Notes under the pieces: generated by a model
What the model saw: only the letters and a program-made list of their open reading frames with translations
What the model was told of the DNA's origin: nothing
Databases searched by the model: none
Made by a program: the position numbers and the translations under genes
In this document: positions 63,870 to 64,000 of the stretch, in pieces
Numbering within the stretch: position 1 is the first letter of the stretch
Layout of the letters: every line of letters starts with the position of its first letter
DNA from: Planctomycetota bacterium
GTDB taxonomy: Bacteria > Planctomycetota > GCA-2746535
Direction of reading: 5' to 3'
Assembly: GCA_002746535.1 (NCBI GenBank)
Contig: NVWA01000001.1
Span: forward strand, 62,001-126,000
Length of the DNA: 64,000 nt

Positions 63870-64000
63870 CTGAGGAATTACTTGTTTGTTCAAATTTGTG
63901 TAAAACTTTTTTATCGCCAGAAGGTCCGATAAAAATTTTAGATGGTTTTAATTATACATTTTATTCGGGGGAATCAGTTGCAATCACTGGAGCAAGTGGA
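63866..64000 (+). CDS. ABC transporter ATP-binding protein, LolD/YbbA-like (3' truncated by window edge)
   Basis: The open frame starts ATG at 63866, overlapping the tesA-like stop, and runs to the window end; 45 residues are visible. LLVCSNLCKTFLSPEGPIKIL is typical of the LolD/YbbA/MacB ATPases, and the frame ends at AITGASG, the beginning of the Walker A motif (GxSGSGKS). The full gene lies beyond the window. LolD exports lipoproteins to the outer membrane, whereas YbbA relatives have other roles; the rest of the gene would be needed to decide. Confidence 0.8.
   Translation, partial: MTEELLVCSNLCKTFLSPEGPIKILDGFNYTFYSGESVAITGASG

Noticed and set aside
1..64000. tRNA, rRNA, insertion sequences or prophage genes
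   Set aside because: I scanned for T-loop consensus, transposase or integrase motifs and terminal repeats and found none; a tool-based search could still find a divergent small RNA.

Overview
The window is very AT-rich (roughly one third G+C by eye) and gene-dense, and it looks like an ordinary chromosomal segment of a Gram-negative bacterium. The evidence for an LPS-type envelope is a heptose-1-phosphate adenylyltransferase, a GT9 heptosyltransferase-like enzyme, a KDO-8-phosphate phosphatase, an O-antigen-ligase-like protein and the start of a LolD-type ABC ATPase. Tandem DUF4388-like domains, a TPR-bearing sigma-54 activator, a PP2C/STAS/serine-threonine-kinase cluster, a DUF4254 protein, a large pseudopilin and a GatCAB amidotransferase fit the PVC superphylum (Planctomycetota/Lentisphaerota-like) or a neighbouring lineage. 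That placement is an inference; there is no rRNA gene in the window to test it. I saw no tRNA, rRNA, CRISPR array, insertion sequence, phage gene or integration site.

Layout. Positions 1-10311 (+) hold a tightly packed, mostly overlapping glycan/LPS operon: a 5'-truncated glycosyltransferase, three GT4-like enzymes, a GT9 enzyme, a methyltransferase, rfaE2, a PglA-like transferase, rfbD, gmd and fcl. Positions 10326-11665 (-) carry a calcium-motif/TPR lipoprotein and kdsC. Positions 11795-15114 (+) carry a YhcC-like radical SAM protein, serS and a KDG-kinase-like enzyme. Positions 15139-18176 (-) carry a small membrane protein and a sigma-54 activator; the divergent MFS-like gene (18348) has a good sigma-54 promoter match. 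Positions 19546-24295 (-) hold a coiled-coil membrane protein followed by gatC, gatA and gatB.

Positions 24428-26987 (+) hold the PP2C phosphatase, STAS protein and kinase, followed by serA, a DUF4388/beta-propeller membrane protein, an HU protein, a pseudopilin, a Wzy_C-type ligase, an AEC transporter and a large secreted carbohydrate-related protein (to 40334). Then come a small membrane protein (-), nth, an aldo/keto reductase and an XRE/degenerate-cyclase fusion (-). Positions 43478-43911 are a 434-bp gene-free leader region before carA-pyrG-purF-carB, which joins the glutamine-dependent steps of arginine/pyrimidine, CTP and purine synthesis.

Positions 51353-56551 (+) carry a degenerate HtrA-like protein, an endonuclease-III-like iron-sulfur protein with a histone-H1-like tail, ruvC and an AI-2E-family membrane protein with a calcium-motif insert. 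The rest is a PfkB kinase, RNase D and a UbiA-like protein (-), clpC (-), a DUF4254 protein, a TesA-like esterase and the 5' end of a LolD/YbbA-like ATPase.

The most unusual content is a set of catalytic folds that seem to have lost active-site residues and been reused: the EndoIII-like domain with an H1-like tail (53104), the HtrA-like protein with Glu at the serine position (51353), and the cyclase-like domain behind an XRE helix-turn-helix (42740). A second theme is repeated DxNxDG-type calcium-loop motifs in three unrelated envelope proteins.
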